Assembly: GCF_001509475.1 (NCBI RefSeq)
Contig: NZ_LLZG01000373.1
Location: forward strand, 1 to 51,440
Length of the DNA: 51,440 nucleotides
Direction of reading: 5' to 3'
Origin: Streptomyces regalis
Lineage (GTDB): Bacteria > Actinomycetota > Actinomycetes > Streptomycetales > Streptomycetaceae
Part shown: piece by piece, positions 23,935 through 33,610 of the stretch
Layout of the letters: each line of letters opens with the position of its first letter
Position numbering within the stretch: the stretch's first letter is position 1
Notes under the pieces: model-generated
Databases searched by the model: none
What the model was told of the DNA's origin: nothing
Seen by the model: only the letters and a program-made list of their open reading frames with translations
Program-made: the position numbers and the translations under genes

Positions 23935-26373
23935 TCAGCGTCGCGGGAGCGTGAGTTCGAACCAGACGGTCTTTCCGGCGCTCGTACGGCTCGTGCCCCA
24001 TGCGCGCGCGAGCGTGCTCACCACACGCAGCCCCCGCCCGGACTCGTCACCCGGTCCGGCGTTGAGCAGGGTCGGCAGGTCGTGATCGTCGTCGTCCACC
24101 TCGCACAGCAGCGTGTCACCGCGGACGAGGCGCAGTTCGACGGAACGGCTGTGGGAGTGCCGTACGGCGTTGGTGACGAGCTCGCTGACCAGCAGTTCGG
24201 CGGTGTGCACGAGGCGGGGCAGGCCCCACTCGTGCAGCTGTTCACGGACGACGGCGCGGGCCCGGCCGACCTGTCTCGGGTCGAGGTCGATGCGCCACTC
24301 GGCGACGTCGTCCGGCTCGATGCCGTTGAGGCGGGCCATCAGCAGGGCGACATCGTCCTTGCGGCCGCCTCGTGTGTTGAGGGCGCGGATGATCGTGTCG
24401 CAGGCGTCGTCCATGGACGCGGCCGGGTGGGCGGCGGACTCGCACAGGGTCGCGAGGCCCACACCGATGTCCTCGCCCCGCACCTCGACCAGCCCGTCGG
24501 TGCACATCACGATCCGGTCGCCGGGCTCCACGCGCACACGTACCGCCTCGAAGGGCACACCACCGACGCCGATCGGCGCACCCGTGGGCAGGTCGAGCAG
24601 CTCGCTGCGCCCGTCCTCCGCGCGGACCAGGACGGGCGGGATGTGACCGGCGTTGGCGATCTGCAGTTCGCTCGCGATCGGGTCGTAGACGGCGTACAGG
24701 CAGGTCGCGAGGTGGGTGTCGCCGAGGCGCTGAGCGAGGTCGTCGAGGTTGCGCAGCAGCTGGGCGGGCGGCAGATCGAGGGCGGCCATGGTCTGTACGG
24801 CCGTCCGCAACTGTCCCATCATGGCGGCCGAGTTGAGGCCGTGACCCATGACGTCGCCGACGACCAGGGCGGTGCGGGCGCCGGGCAGCTTCACGGAGTC
24901 GAACCAGTCGCCGCCGACCCGTCCGAGGAGGGTGCCGGGCAGATAGCGGGTGGCGATGTCGCAGCCCGCCATGCGCGGCGGGATGTGCGGCAGCATGCTG
25001 TCCTGGAGGGTCTCGGCGACGCTCTCCTGGTAGGTGTACATGCGCGCGTTGTCCAGCACGAGGCCCGCGCGGGCGGCGAGTTCGGCGCCGGTGACCCGGT
25101 CCATGTCGTTGAACTCGACGCGCTCCGGGTGCCGCAGCAGGATCATGAAGCCGAGGACGACATTGCGTGCCTTCAGGGGCACCACCAGCATCGAACGGCC
25201 CGTGATGAGCGGCCGGATGTCGCGCTTCTCGAACTGCGAGGCGATCGCATGGCCCATCTGCTCGCTGATGCGCGGCACGAGGACCGGCTCGCCGCTGGTC
25301 ATGCACTGGAAGAACGGCGTGTGCGCGGGGAACGGCATGGCCTCGCCGACCGGTACGACGTCGTCCCAGCGGCCGGGTTCGTCGGTGTGCTCGACGGCGA
25401 CCCGGTGCCACATGGTGGTCGTGTCCGGCACGCCCTCGGGGAATCCCTCGCCGGCGACGACCTGTTCGCGCAGGTAGGTGCCGGCGACGTCGGTGAAGCG
25501 GGGCACGACGGCCTTGCTGACCTCGGTGATGGTCCGGGCCAGGTCGAGAGAGGTGCCGATGCGGCCGCTGACCTCGTTGAGGAACTCCAGGCGTTCGCGT
25601 ACGGCGGTGTACTCGAGGTCCTCGACCTCGTCGGTGTACTCCTGCGGTAACGGCAGGCCTTCAGCGGCGGCGCGGGCGGCCCGCTCCCGGCGGGCCTTGC
25701 GCTCGACGCGCCGGGGCACGCCCCAGTCGGGGGTGACGGGCACCCGGTCGTTCTGGCTGAACTCCAGGACCGGATAGCCGAGTTCGAGGATCTGCCCGAC
25801 GATGCGGGCGCCCTCCTCGACGCTCATGCTGGGCAGGATCTCGGGGAGGCGGCGGGAGAGTTCCTCGGCGCCGGGGAAGTCGGTGTGCAGGGCGAAACCG
25901 GGTGCGACGCGCTCGAAGCCGGTGTTCTCGTCGGGCTCGCTGCCCTGCTGGAGTGCGCCCACATCGGCGCCGAGCACCAGCAGCCGCTCCGGCCCGGGCC
26001 CCACCAACGGGTAGGCCCACCACAGGACGTCGACCCGGTCACGCTCGAACACGGTGAGGCGGGCGCGGCCGGCGGCAGGGTAGAACAGCCGCCCGTCGAG
26101 GGAGGTTTCGAGATCGTGACCGAAACCGTCGTAGGCCCCGTACGCGCCGTACGGCGTGACGTCGTCCTCCTCGGGCAGCGCTCCGGAGACGGGCAGCAGA
26201 TCGACGGCCGGGCGTCCGATCGCCTCCTCCTTGGCGGCGCCGAACAGGCGGCGTGCGCCGGAGCTCCAGTGGGAGACGAGACCCTCGCGGTTCACCACGA
26301 CGACGGCCAGCGGGACGCGGCCGGCCACGGCGTGCTCCGTCACCGCGTCGTCCCTCTCGGTGCCACGGTCCAT
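23935..26373 (-). CDS. SpoIIE-type PP2C phosphatase with PAS, GAF and anti-sigma kinase domains
   Basis: 812-residue regulatory phosphatase. An N-terminal PAS-like region (~15-65, VVVNREGLVSHW) and a divergent sensory segment precede a GAF domain (~270-450). The SpoIIE/RsbU catalytic domain (~455-680) shows VGGDWFD, VVGDVMGHGLNSA, MCTDGLVEVR and GGRKDDVALL with the expected metal-binding Asp residues. A C-terminal RsbW-like HATPase (~695-812) has ELVTNAVRHS and DESGRGL. The enzyme can thus dephosphorylate an anti-anti-sigma factor and perhaps phosphorylate one itself, a layout frequent in Streptomyces sigma-B-like networks. No STAS partner lies nearby, so the target is elsewhere. It is 187 bases downstream of the MFS gene. 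Confidence 0.9.
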   Translation of the reverse strand: MDRGTERDDAVTEHAVAGRVPLAVVVVNREGLVSHWSSGARRLFGAAKEEAIGRPAVDLLPVSGALPEEDDVTPYGAYGAYDGFGHDLETSLDGRLFYPAAGRARLTVFERDRVDVLWWAYPLVGPGPERLLVLGADVGALQQGSEPDENTGFERVAPGFALHTDFPGAEELSRRLPEILPSMSVEEGARIVGQILELGYPVLEFSQNDRVPVTPDWGVPRRVERKARRERAARAAAEGLPLPQEYTDEVEDLEYTAVRERLEFLNEVSGRIGTSLDLARTITEVSKAVVPRFTDVAGTYLREQVVAGEGFPEGVPDTTTMWHRVAVEHTDEPGRWDDVVPVGEAMPFPAHTPFFQCMTSGEPVLVPRISEQMGHAIASQFEKRDIRPLITGRSMLVVPLKARNVVLGFMILLRHPERVEFNDMDRVTGAELAARAGLVLDNARMYTYQESVAETLQDSMLPHIPPRMAGCDIATRYLPGTLLGRVGGDWFDSVKLPGARTALVVGDVMGHGLNSAAMMGQLRTAVQTMAALDLPPAQLLRNLDDLAQRLGDTHLATCLYAVYDPIASELQIANAGHIPPVLVRAEDGRSELLDLPTGAPIGVGGVPFEAVRVRVEPGDRIVMCTDGLVEVRGEDIGVGLATLCESAAHPAASMDDACDTIIRALNTRGGRKDDVALLMARLNGIEPDDVAEWRIDLDPRQVGRARAVVREQLHEWGLPRLVHTAELLVSELVTNAVRHSHSRSVELRLVRGDTLLCEVDDDDHDLPTLLNAGPGDESGRGLRVVSTLARAWGTSRTSAGKTVWFELTLPRR

Positions 26374-26560
26374 GGCCCAGGCCCTCTCTCCCCACGGCTC
26401 CGCAAGATCTGTGCCGCCTACTCCACCGTACGGCTCCCGGCGGTGGCGATGTGCGGCAACACGGGAATTGGTGTGACGGGATCACAGCTGCCCGCGACGG
26501 GACCGATCGACCCGCCCGCGCCACGTCCGCGCAGGACAGCACGGGGTGCCGGTCACCGGC

Positions 26561-28945
26561 TCAGTCGTCATGCCCGAGCAGAAGGTCGCGTTCCGTTCGA
26601 TCTCCTCCGGCGACTTGGAGCACGGTGGCGACCGGCGGGTAACCCGCGGCGATGACGGTGTACTCGCCGGAGGACAGGTCGACGAACCGGAAGGTTCCGT
26701 CGGGGCCGGTGGTGAGCGTGTCCCTGACGTTGCCGGCCGGGTCGAGCAGCGTCACGCGCGCGTCCTCGACGGGCCGCCCACCGCCCGCCCGCACGGTGCC
26801 GCGCAGCACGGCGCCGCCGGCGAGTTCGATGTCCTGGCGGGTCTCACGGGCCACCTGGACGGTGACGGGGACAGCGGTGGGACGGAAGGCGGGCGAGCTC
26901 GCGGCGAGGGTGTACTGGCCGGCCACCAACTCGGTGATGACATAGCCGCCGTCGCGACCGCTGCGGGTCGTGGCGACGACGTCGCCGTGCACGTCGGTGA
27001 GCGTGACGGTGGCGTCCACGGGCGTACCGTCCGGTGTACGCACGTTCCCGGCGAGGCGTCCGGCGCCGCCGAGGACGATGTCCAGCTCGACGGGGTACTC
27101 ACCGACGGTCACGGAGACGGCCTGCGGCTGGTGGCCGCCCGCCGCGGCGATCAGCACGTACGTCCCCGCGCCCGGCGTGGCCAGCCCGTACCGCCCGTCC
27201 TCGCCGCTCGCGCCGCGCCCGACCTGCTGCCCGGCGACGTCGATCAGGGTGAGCGCTGCGCGTGGTACGCCCGTCCCGTCCGGGTGCTGAACTGTGCCGC
27301 AGAGGGGATCCCCGGCGGTGTATGGCGAACGTGCCGGCGGGACCTGGCCGTCCACGGGCGCCGTATCCGTCTCCAGGGCGGGGGCGTCGTGGGACACCAG
27401 GGGCTTCTCCTTGAGGAAGAAGGCGATGAGCAGGCCGAGCACCAGCACCGGCACGAGGTAGAGGAAGACCCTCGGCATGGCGTCGGCGTAGGCCCGGATG
27501 TAGCCGTCGCGCAGTGCCGGAGGCATGGCGTGGACGAGTTGGGGGGTGATGGACTCGGGGTCGGGCAGCTCGCCGTTCGCGCGCGCGGGCAGGCGTTCGG
27601 CGAGGGCGTCGGCGAGCCGGGCGGCGAAGAGGGTGCCGAAGATCGCCGCGCCGACGCTGCCGCCGATCTGCCGGAAGTAGTTGTTGGCGCTGGTGGCGGT
27701 GCCGAGGTCGGCGGGGCGCACGGAGTTCTGCACGGCGAGGATCAGGACCGGCATCACCATGCCGATGCCCGCGCCGAGCACGGCCATCCAGAGGCTGTAG
27801 TGCAGCCGGGGCGTGTCGACTTCGAGGCGGGACAGCAGCCACATGCCGACGGCCGAGAGCGCGCTGCCGAGCACGGGGTAGATCTTGTAGCGGCCGGTGT
27901 GGCTGATGAGTTGGCCGGCGACGATCGAGGTGCCGACGATGCCGGCCATCATCGGCAGCATCAGCAACCCCGACTCGGTGGCCGTGGCCCCGTCGACCAT
28001 CTGCAGGAACGTCGGCAGATAACTCGCCGCGCCGAAGAGGGCGACGCCGATCACGAGGCCGACCAGACCGGTGACGTTGAAGACGGAGTCCCTGAACAGC
28101 CGTAGCGGCATGAGGGGTTCGACGGCGAAGTGCTCGACGACGAGGAACAGGACGGTGGAGACGACCGCTCCCGCGCCGAGGCCGAGGATGACGCGGGAGT
28201 CCCAGGCGTACTCGGTGCCGCCCCAACTGGTCAGCAGGACCAGGCAGGTGGAGGCGGCGGCGAGCAGGAGGGAGCCGAGGATGTCGAGCCGGGCCTTGGC
28301 CTTGGGCTTCGGCAGTTTCAGGACGACAGTGACGACGGCCAGGGTGACGAGGCCGAAGGGGACGTTGATGTAGAAGCACCACCGCCAGGAGAGGTGGTCC
28401 GTGAAGTAGCCGCCCAGCAGGGGTCCGGCGACCGAGGCGAGGCCGAACGCGGCGCCGATCAGGCCCATGAAGCGGCCGCGCTCGCGGGGCGGCACGATGT
28501 CCGCGATGATGGCCTGGACGCCGATCATGAGCCCGCCCGCGCCGACGCCCTGGATCGCGCGGGAGGCGATCAGCTGGTCCATGGTCTGCGCCCGGCCCGC
28601 GAGCGCGGAGCCGATGACGAAGACGACGATCGCGAACTGGAAGACGCCCTTGCGGCCGAGGAGGTCGCCGAGCTTGCCGTAGACGGGCAGGCCGACGGTG
28701 GCGGTGAGCAGGTAGGCGGTGATCGCCCAGGACATCTTGTCCAGGCCGTGCAGCTCGCCGACGATCTTCGGCAGCGCGGTGGCGACGATCATCTGCTCCA
28801 GCGCGGCCAGCAGCAGCGCGAGCATCAGCCCGAAGAAGACCAACCGGACCCGGCGCGGACTCAGTGGGGTCTCGGCACTCTGGGGCGGAGCCTGTGGAGG
28901 AGGTGCGGTGACGATTTCGTCCTGCACCAAAGTCGCGCCGCCCAC
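26561..28945 (-). CDS. DHA2-family MFS exporter fused to three carboxypeptidase-regulatory-like repeats
   Basis: 794 residues. Residues ~35-510 form a 14-helix drug/proton antiporter: [17 protein letters not shown] (helix 1), [12 protein letters not shown] (motif A), [11 protein letters not shown] (motif B) and [23 protein letters not shown] (motif C region, here split by ordinary sequence). Residues ~550-794 consist of three ~82-residue beta-sandwich repeats, each with a G-x-V-x-x-x-x-G core, DGRY/DGGY/DGTF turn and GxYxL strand. With 14 helices and KEKP after the last one, these repeats should lie in the cytoplasm, although such modules are usually extracellular. GTG start at 28945 follows GGGGAG. 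No regulator or drug gene adjoins it, so the exported compound is unknown. Confidence 0.87.
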   Translation of the reverse strand: MGGATLVQDEIVTAPPPQAPPQSAETPLSPRRVRLVFFGLMLALLLAALEQMIVATALPKIVGELHGLDKMSWAITAYLLTATVGLPVYGKLGDLLGRKGVFQFAIVVFVIGSALAGRAQTMDQLIASRAIQGVGAGGLMIGVQAIIADIVPPRERGRFMGLIGAAFGLASVAGPLLGGYFTDHLSWRWCFYINVPFGLVTLAVVTVVLKLPKPKAKARLDILGSLLLAAASTCLVLLTSWGGTEYAWDSRVILGLGAGAVVSTVLFLVVEHFAVEPLMPLRLFRDSVFNVTGLVGLVIGVALFGAASYLPTFLQMVDGATATESGLLMLPMMAGIVGTSIVAGQLISHTGRYKIYPVLGSALSAVGMWLLSRLEVDTPRLHYSLWMAVLGAGIGMVMPVLILAVQNSVRPADLGTATSANNYFRQIGGSVGAAIFGTLFAARLADALAERLPARANGELPDPESITPQLVHAMPPALRDGYIRAYADAMPRVFLYLVPVLVLGLLIAFFLKEKPLVSHDAPALETDTAPVDGQVPPARSPYTAGDPLCGTVQHPDGTGVPRAALTLIDVAGQQVGRGASGEDGRYGLATPGAGTYVLIAAAGGHQPQAVSVTVGEYPVELDIVLGGAGRLAGNVRTPDGTPVDATVTLTDVHGDVVATTRSGRDGGYVITELVAGQYTLAASSPAFRPTAVPVTVQVARETRQDIELAGGAVLRGTVRAGGGRPVEDARVTLLDPAGNVRDTLTTGPDGTFRFVDLSSGEYTVIAAGYPPVATVLQVAGGDRTERDLLLGHDD

Positions 28946-29091
28946 GGACCGCTCCCCTCGCCGTACCTGCTCACAATTCCCGCATTAGGCGACAACTACG
29001 AGCAAGCACGGCGAGTTACGGCGCTGTCCCGGACACGACCGAGATCCACTCGATCCGGTGAGGAGGCCAAAGGCCCCCGAACACCGGAGAC

Positions 29092-29535
29092 TTACTGCTC
29101 GACCTCGGTGGCGAGCTTGGTGAGCAGCGCGTCGTAGATCCGGCCGAGACCCTTGGGTGCGAAGGTCTTCTCGAAGAAGCCGCCGATACCGCCGGCACCC
29201 TGCCAGGTGGTGGTGACGACGACCCGGGACTTGCCCTCGCCGGCCGGGGTGACCCGCCAGGTGGTGACCATGGAGGAGTTGCGGTCCTTCTCGACGAGCT
29301 CGCCGTCGGTGGGCTCGCTGACCTCCAGGAGGCAGTCGCGCACACGCTTGCTGGTGGCCTGGAGCTTCCAGTGGACGAGGGTGCCCTCGCCGTCGCCCCC
29401 CTCGCGCACCTCGTACTCGCTGAAGTGCTCGGGGAGCAGCTTCGCGCGCGTGCCGCTGTAGTCGGCGAGGGCGTCGAACACCTTCTCCGCGTCCGCCGCG
29501 ACGACCCGCTCCGTAGTGGCCTCGACCTGCGCCAT
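29092..29535 (-). CDS. SRPBCC (START/polyketide-cyclase-like) protein
   Basis: 147-residue helix-grip protein that binds a hydrophobic ligand in a central cavity. MAQVEATTERVVAADAEKVF, the beta-strand series with VVVTTTWQ, and the long C-terminal helix (GRIYDALLTKLATEVEQ) define the fold. The ATG at 29535 has GGAGGA seven bases upstream; an in-frame extension to 29604 is rejected. It is divergent from the radical SAM gene. Stand-alone members of this group in Streptomyces have no fixed role; cyclase, lipid carrier or stress function are all possible. Confidence 0.8.
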   Translation of the reverse strand: MAQVEATTERVVAADAEKVFDALADYSGTRAKLLPEHFSEYEVREGGDGEGTLVHWKLQATSKRVRDCLLEVSEPTDGELVEKDRNSSMVTTWRVTPAGEGKSRVVVTTTWQGAGGIGGFFEKTFAPKGLGRIYDALLTKLATEVEQ

Positions 29536-29661
29536 TGACTTCCTCCAGGACCAGAATTCTCGGGGGTTGGGGCAAGCCAACCACCCCGCTCCCGGACCGC
29601 CCAAATCGGGGTCCCGCTCAGCTCCCCGAAGCGATCACACATCGATCGAAAACGAAGCCGC

Positions 29662-29693
29662 GGACAGAAGCCAGGGACAGAAGTCAGGGACAG
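29662..29693. repeat. Three-copy 13-base tandem repeat
   Basis: GGACAG recurs at 29662, 29675 and 29688 with an AAGYCAG spacer, giving an exact 13-base period. It lies 16 bases upstream of the SOS box in the promoter of the radical SAM gene. It could bind an additional regulator as a helical-phase array or be neutral slippage. Confidence 0.7.
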
Positions 29694-29708
29694 GTCGCAC
29701 GACCAAGG

Positions 29709-29720
29709 GAACATGTGTTC
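29709..29720. promoter_or_regulatory. SOS (LexA) box
   Basis: GAACATGTGTTC is the GAAC-N4-GTTC core of the actinobacterial LexA operator (TCGAAC-N4-GTTCGA). It sits 32 bases before the start codon of the Rv2578c-type gene, in promoter position, with TATTCT right after it as a possible -10. Mycobacterial Rv2578c is a known LexA-regulated gene, which supports the call. Confidence 0.78.
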
Positions 29721-29752
29721 TATTCTGGGGGCAGTGCTACCGAGGAGGCGTC

Positions 29753-30796
29753 ATGCGCTGGGAGAACCTCACCCTGGACTCCGACCACAGCCGGGCCGAC
29801 TCCGCGCTGTTCGGCGCGGACGCCGTAGTGACCCGCACCTTCGACACGCCCGAGTTCGCCGGGATCACGTTCCATGAGATCCGGGCGCGCTCGATCCTCA
29901 ACCGGGTGCCGGGCGCCTCGCGGATGCCCTTCGAATGGACGGTCAACCCCTATCGGGGCTGCACGCACGCGTGCGTGTACTGCTTCGCCCGCAAGACCCA
30001 CAGCTATCTGGACCTCGACACGGGCCTCGGCTTCGACTCCCAGATCGTGGTCAAGGTGAACGCCCCGGAGCTGCTGCGCCGCCAGCTCTCCTCGCGCCGC
30101 TGGCAGGGCGAGCACATAGCGATGGGCACGAATGTGGACTGCTACCAGCGTGCCGAGGGGCGCTACCGCCTGATGCCGGGCATCCTCGCCGCCCTGCGCG
30201 ACCACGCCAACCCCTACTCGATCCTGACGAAGGGCACGCTGATCCTGCGCGACCTCGACCTGCTGAAGCAGTCCTCCGAGGTGACGGACGTCGGCATATC
30301 CGTCTCGGTCGGCTTCACCGACCCCGAGCTGTGGCGCACCGTGGAGCCGGGCACGCCCGCCCCCGAGCGTCGCCTGGACGTCGTACGGACCCTGACCGAG
30401 CACGGCCTCGGGTGCGGTGTGCTGATGGCGCCGGTGATCCCGTTCCTGAGCGACGACCCGGCCCAACTGCGGGCCACCGTGCGGGCGATCGCCGCCGCGG
30501 GAGCCACCTCCGTCACGCCGCTGGTGCTGCATCTGCGGCCGGGGGCCCGCGAGTGGTTCATGGCCTGGCTCGAACGGCACCATCCGTATCTGGTCCGCCG
30601 TTACGAGCGGCTGTACGCGGACGGCGCCTACGCGCCGAAGTGGTACCAGCGCCGGATCACCCGCCAGGTCCACGACCTGGCGCAGGAGTACGGCATCGGA
30701 CCCACGAGCGCGGGCATGCCCCGCCGGATCCGCGAGCCCGAGCCGCAGCCCGCCGAGCACGCGCGGCCCGAACCGACCCAACTCTCACTCATCTGA
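29753..30796 (+). CDS. Rv2578c-family radical SAM protein
   Basis: 347 residues. The iron-sulphur motif CTHACVYCF supplies the CX3CX2C that binds a [4Fe-4S] cluster and cleaves S-adenosylmethionine to a radical, as in spore photoproduct lyase relatives. NPYRGC directly before it, GTNVDCYQ and the late HLRPGAREWFM segment are typical of the Rv2578c subfamily. The ATG at 29753 has GAGGAGG five bases upstream. An SOS box in its promoter ties it to DNA damage. The chemistry in the family is not established; repair or modification of nucleic acid is the natural guess. It reads away from the divergent SRPBCC gene. Confidence 0.87.
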   Translation: MRWENLTLDSDHSRADSALFGADAVVTRTFDTPEFAGITFHEIRARSILNRVPGASRMPFEWTVNPYRGCTHACVYCFARKTHSYLDLDTGLGFDSQIVVKVNAPELLRRQLSSRRWQGEHIAMGTNVDCYQRAEGRYRLMPGILAALRDHANPYSILTKGTLILRDLDLLKQSSEVTDVGISVSVGFTDPELWRTVEPGTPAPERRLDVVRTLTEHGLGCGVLMAPVIPFLSDDPAQLRATVRAIAAAGATSVTPLVLHLRPGAREWFMAWLERHHPYLVRRYERLYADGAYAPKWYQRRITRQVHDLAQEYGIGPTSAGMPRRIREPEPQPAEHARPEPTQLSLI

Positions 30797-30932
30797 GGGC
30801 ATTGGAGCGCATCCCTCGACCCAATCGGGTCAAGTCCCGCCGGAACGAGTTCTTCCGGTGGTCCTTTCCGGGACGAATGCGGCAGGGACCGCGACACTCG
30901 CGGCCCGCGCCCCTCCGTCCTGGAAGGACCCC

Positions 30933-32510
30933 ATGAGAGAACGCGCAGCCGTACTGTGCGGCGCCGCCGCCGTCGTGGCCGGGGCCCTGACGGCCGTCCC
31001 CGCCGAGGCGAGCACCCCGCCCACCGCGGACACCGCTCACGCCGCACCCCTCACCTGGAAGAAGTGCGGCACCAAGAAGTACCCGACGCTCCAGTGCGCG
31101 TCCCTGAAGGTGCCGCTCGACCACTCCCGTCCGCGGGGACGGCAGATCACGCTCGCGCTGTCGCGTGTCCCGCACACCGCGAAGAAGTTCCAGGGCCCTC
31201 TGCTGGTCAACCCGGGCGGCCCCGGCGGCAGCGGTCTGAATCTCGCCGGATTCGTGGCCTCCACACTGCCCAGGGCGGTGGCGGCCCAGTACGACGTCAT
31301 CGGCTTCGACCCGCGCGGAGTCGGCAAGAGCAAGCCCGCCCTCGACTGCAGGCCCGGCCACTTCGCCGCGGTGCGCGGTGACGCCGTGCCGAGCACATTT
31401 CAGATCGAGCAGGCCAACCTCCGGCGCGCCGAGACCTTCGCGCGGGCCTGCGGCGAGAAGTACGGGGACGTGCTGCCGTACATCGACACGGTCAGCACCG
31501 TGCGGGACATGGACCGGATCCGTGCGGCACTCGGCGCGCGACAGATCAACTACTTCGGCTACTCGTACGGTACCTATCTCGGCGCGGTCTACGCGAAGCT
31601 CTTCCCGGAGCGGGTGCGGCGGGCGGCCCTGGACTCGGTCGTCGACCCCACCGGCGTCTGGTACGCGTCGAACCTCGCGCAGGACCACGCCTTCAACGCC
31701 CGGCACCGCGCGTTCATGGCATGGGTCGCCAAGCACAACTCGACGTACCGGCTCGGCACCCATCCGGAGCTGGTCGGGGCCAAGTGGTACGCGATGCGGG
31801 CGGCTCTCGCCAGGACGGCGGCAGGCGGCAAGGTGGGCGCCTCCGAGCTGGATGACACCTACGTCCCCGGTGGCTACTACAACGGCCACTGGCCCCACCT
31901 CGCGGAGGCGTTCGCGGCGTACGTGAACGACAAGAACGCCGACCTGTTGATCGAGGCGTACGACAAGCTCGGCGCCGCCGACGCGTCCGACGACAACGGC
32001 TACAGCATCTACGCCTCGGTGCAGTGCCGTGACGCCGCCTGGCCGCGCGACTGGCACGTGTGGCGGGCGGACAACTGGGTCGTGTACGCGAAGGCGCCGT
32101 TCATGACCTGGAGCAACGCCTGGTACAACGCGCCGTGCGCATTCTGGCCGACGAGTTCGCTCCACTCGATGAACGTCGCCAACGCCAAGGTGCCGCCGGT
32201 GCTGCTGTTCCAGGCGACCGAGGACGCGGCCACCCCGTACGCGGGCGCCGTCACGGCGCACCGCCTGCTGGCCCGCTCCAGTCTGGTGGTCGAGCAGGGC
32301 GGCGGTAACCACGGCATCACGCTGGGCGGGAACGCCTGCCTGGACAAGTACCTCACGGCGTACCTGACCGACGGCACGGTGCCGCGCCGCCGAGGTGCGG
32401 TCGACGCGGTGTGCGAGGCGCTGCCCGACCCGAAGCCACTGAGCTCCAAGGTCGCGTCGACGTCGTCACGCGGCGCCGAACTGCACGAGCTGGTCGGCTT
32501 CCGCCGCTAG
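30933..32510 (+). CDS. Secreted TAP-like alpha/beta hydrolase (tripeptidyl aminopeptidase type)
   Basis: 525 residues. A signal peptide (VLCGAAAVVAGALTAVPAEA) is followed by the hydrolase domain with oxyanion region NPGGPGGSG, GFDPRGVGKS, nucleophile elbow GYSYGTYLGA, and a C-terminal TAP cap with TEDAATP (Asp) and GGNHGIT (His). This is the SlpD/SlpE/Tap layout of Streptomyces exported aminopeptidases that remove tripeptides from propeptides. ATG at 30933 with GGAAGGA upstream. Two internal Cys pairs in the C-terminal part could form disulphides after export. It appears to be a single-gene unit, ending near a short GGGCC/GGCCC hairpin at 32531-32544. Confidence 0.87.
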   Translation: MRERAAVLCGAAAVVAGALTAVPAEASTPPTADTAHAAPLTWKKCGTKKYPTLQCASLKVPLDHSRPRGRQITLALSRVPHTAKKFQGPLLVNPGGPGGSGLNLAGFVASTLPRAVAAQYDVIGFDPRGVGKSKPALDCRPGHFAAVRGDAVPSTFQIEQANLRRAETFARACGEKYGDVLPYIDTVSTVRDMDRIRAALGARQINYFGYSYGTYLGAVYAKLFPERVRRAALDSVVDPTGVWYASNLAQDHAFNARHRAFMAWVAKHNSTYRLGTHPELVGAKWYAMRAALARTAAGGKVGASELDDTYVPGGYYNGHWPHLAEAFAAYVNDKNADLLIEAYDKLGAADASDDNGYSIYASVQCRDAAWPRDWHVWRADNWVVYAKAPFMTWSNAWYNAPCAFWPTSSLHSMNVANAKVPPVLLFQATEDAATPYAGAVTAHRLLARSSLVVEQGGGNHGITLGGNACLDKYLTAYLTDGTVPRRRGAVDAVCEALPDPKPLSSKVASTSSRGAELHELVGFRR

Positions 32511-32583
32511 AGCTTGTTCACAGGCTCTGAGGGCCTGACGGCCCGTCGGGGGCGTTGTCAGACCCATGGTCCACCATGGACGC

Positions 32584-32982
32584 ATGAGTGAGCTGACCAG
32601 GATTCCCGCCCCCGACGGAGTCGCCCCCGACGCCCAGTACACACATGTCGTGCTCGGCACCGGCCGTTTCGTCGCCGTCTCCGGCCAGCTCGCCCTGGAC
32701 GAGGACGGTGAACTCGTCGGCGAGGGCGATCCGGCGGCCCAGGCCCGCCAGGTCTTCGAGAACCTGCGGCGCTGCCTGGCCGCGGCGGGCGGGACCTTCG
32801 ACGATGTCGTCAAACTCACCTACTTCGTCACGGACATGGCGCACATGCCGGCGATCCGTGCGGCCCGCGCCGAGCACATACCCGACGACCGGCTGCCGGC
32901 CGCTTCGGCGGTGCAGGTCGCCGGGCTGGTGCGGCCGGAGTTCCTGATGGAGGTCGAGGCGTTCGCGGTGGTGCCCGGTTAA
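32584..32982 (+). CDS. RidA-superfamily protein lacking the catalytic arginine
   Basis: 132 residues of the YjgF/YER057c/UK114 trimeric fold, with FVAVSGQLALD, QVFENLRRCLAAAG, VVKLTYFVTDM and EVEAFAVVPG in family order. Classical RidA deaminates reactive enamines with an arginine at the P-x-R-S position; here the motif reads LPAASAVQVAGL, so that arginine is missing. This is characteristic of non-RidA Rid subgroups of unclear function. The start is uncertain: ATG at 32584 is used, and ATG at 32566 (MVHHGRM) is an alternative; neither has a good ribosome site. Confidence 0.82.
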   Translation: MSELTRIPAPDGVAPDAQYTHVVLGTGRFVAVSGQLALDEDGELVGEGDPAAQARQVFENLRRCLAAAGGTFDDVVKLTYFVTDMAHMPAIRAARAEHIPDDRLPAASAVQVAGLVRPEFLMEVEAFAVVPG

Positions 32983-33010
32983 TCGAAGGCGAACCCAGGG
33001 GGGTGGTGTC

Positions 33011-33016
33011 TACGGT
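33011..33016 (+). promoter_or_regulatory. -10 box for a probable leaderless GNAT transcript
   Basis: TACGGT, then six bases, then the ATG at 33023. No ribosome binding site is visible. Geometry equals that at 5635, 36537 and 38125. Confidence 0.5.
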
Positions 33017-33022
33017 GCCGTC

Positions 33023-33556
33023 ATGGACCACGACGGCATACTGATCCGCCCCATGACCCAGGCCGACTGCGACCGCGTCGCCGAGATCCGCATCGGCGGC
33101 TGGCAGAGCGCCTACCAGGGCCTGGTACCTCAGTCCTACTTGGACGCCCTGGACGTGACACAGGACGCCGAGCGCCGTCGCGCCCACCTCTCACAGGCCG
33201 ACGGGAGCGTGGTCAACCTGGTCGCCGAGCGAGACGGCGAGGTCGTGGGCTGGGTCTGCCACGGCCCGTACCGCGACGGCGAAGTACGCACCGAGGACGC
33301 CGAGTTGTACGCCCTCTACGTGGACCCCGGACGGTACGGCGACGGCATCGGCCACGCCCTGCTCCAGGAGTCGGTACGCCGGTGCACGGCCGCCGGGCAC
33401 GCTCGCATGCTGCTCTGGGTCCTCGAGCACAACACCCGTGCCCGGCACTTCTACGAGCGGGCGGGCTTTGGGGCGGACGGCGCCGAGGAGCCCTTCGAAG
33501 TGGACGGCGTGGAGGTGCCCGAGGTGCGGTACGCGCGGGAGCTGCCGGCCGGCTGA
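33023..33556 (+). CDS. GNAT N-acetyltransferase
   Basis: 177-residue acetyltransferase. Strand 4 and the pyrophosphate loop are YALYVDPGRYGDGIGHAL (the Q/R-x-x-G-x-G/A element), followed by MLLWVLEHNTRARHFYERAGF, the classic end of a GNAT domain with the catalytic Tyr region. Start ATG at 33023 is probably translated from a leaderless message. Substrate cannot be predicted. It is 40 bases after the Rid gene but has its own -10 box, so co-transcription is uncertain. A GGCTGA/TCAGCC hairpin overlaps its stop codon. Confidence 0.86.
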   Translation: MDHDGILIRPMTQADCDRVAEIRIGGWQSAYQGLVPQSYLDALDVTQDAERRRAHLSQADGSVVNLVAERDGEVVGWVCHGPYRDGEVRTEDAELYALYVDPGRYGDGIGHALLQESVRRCTAAGHARMLLWVLEHNTRARHFYERAGFGADGAEEPFEVDGVEVPEVRYARELPAG

Positions 33557-33610
33557 CGGGTCAGCCCGAGTCACCGGCGGTCGGTCCGGGCTTCACCGCC
33601 GCCCGGCGTT

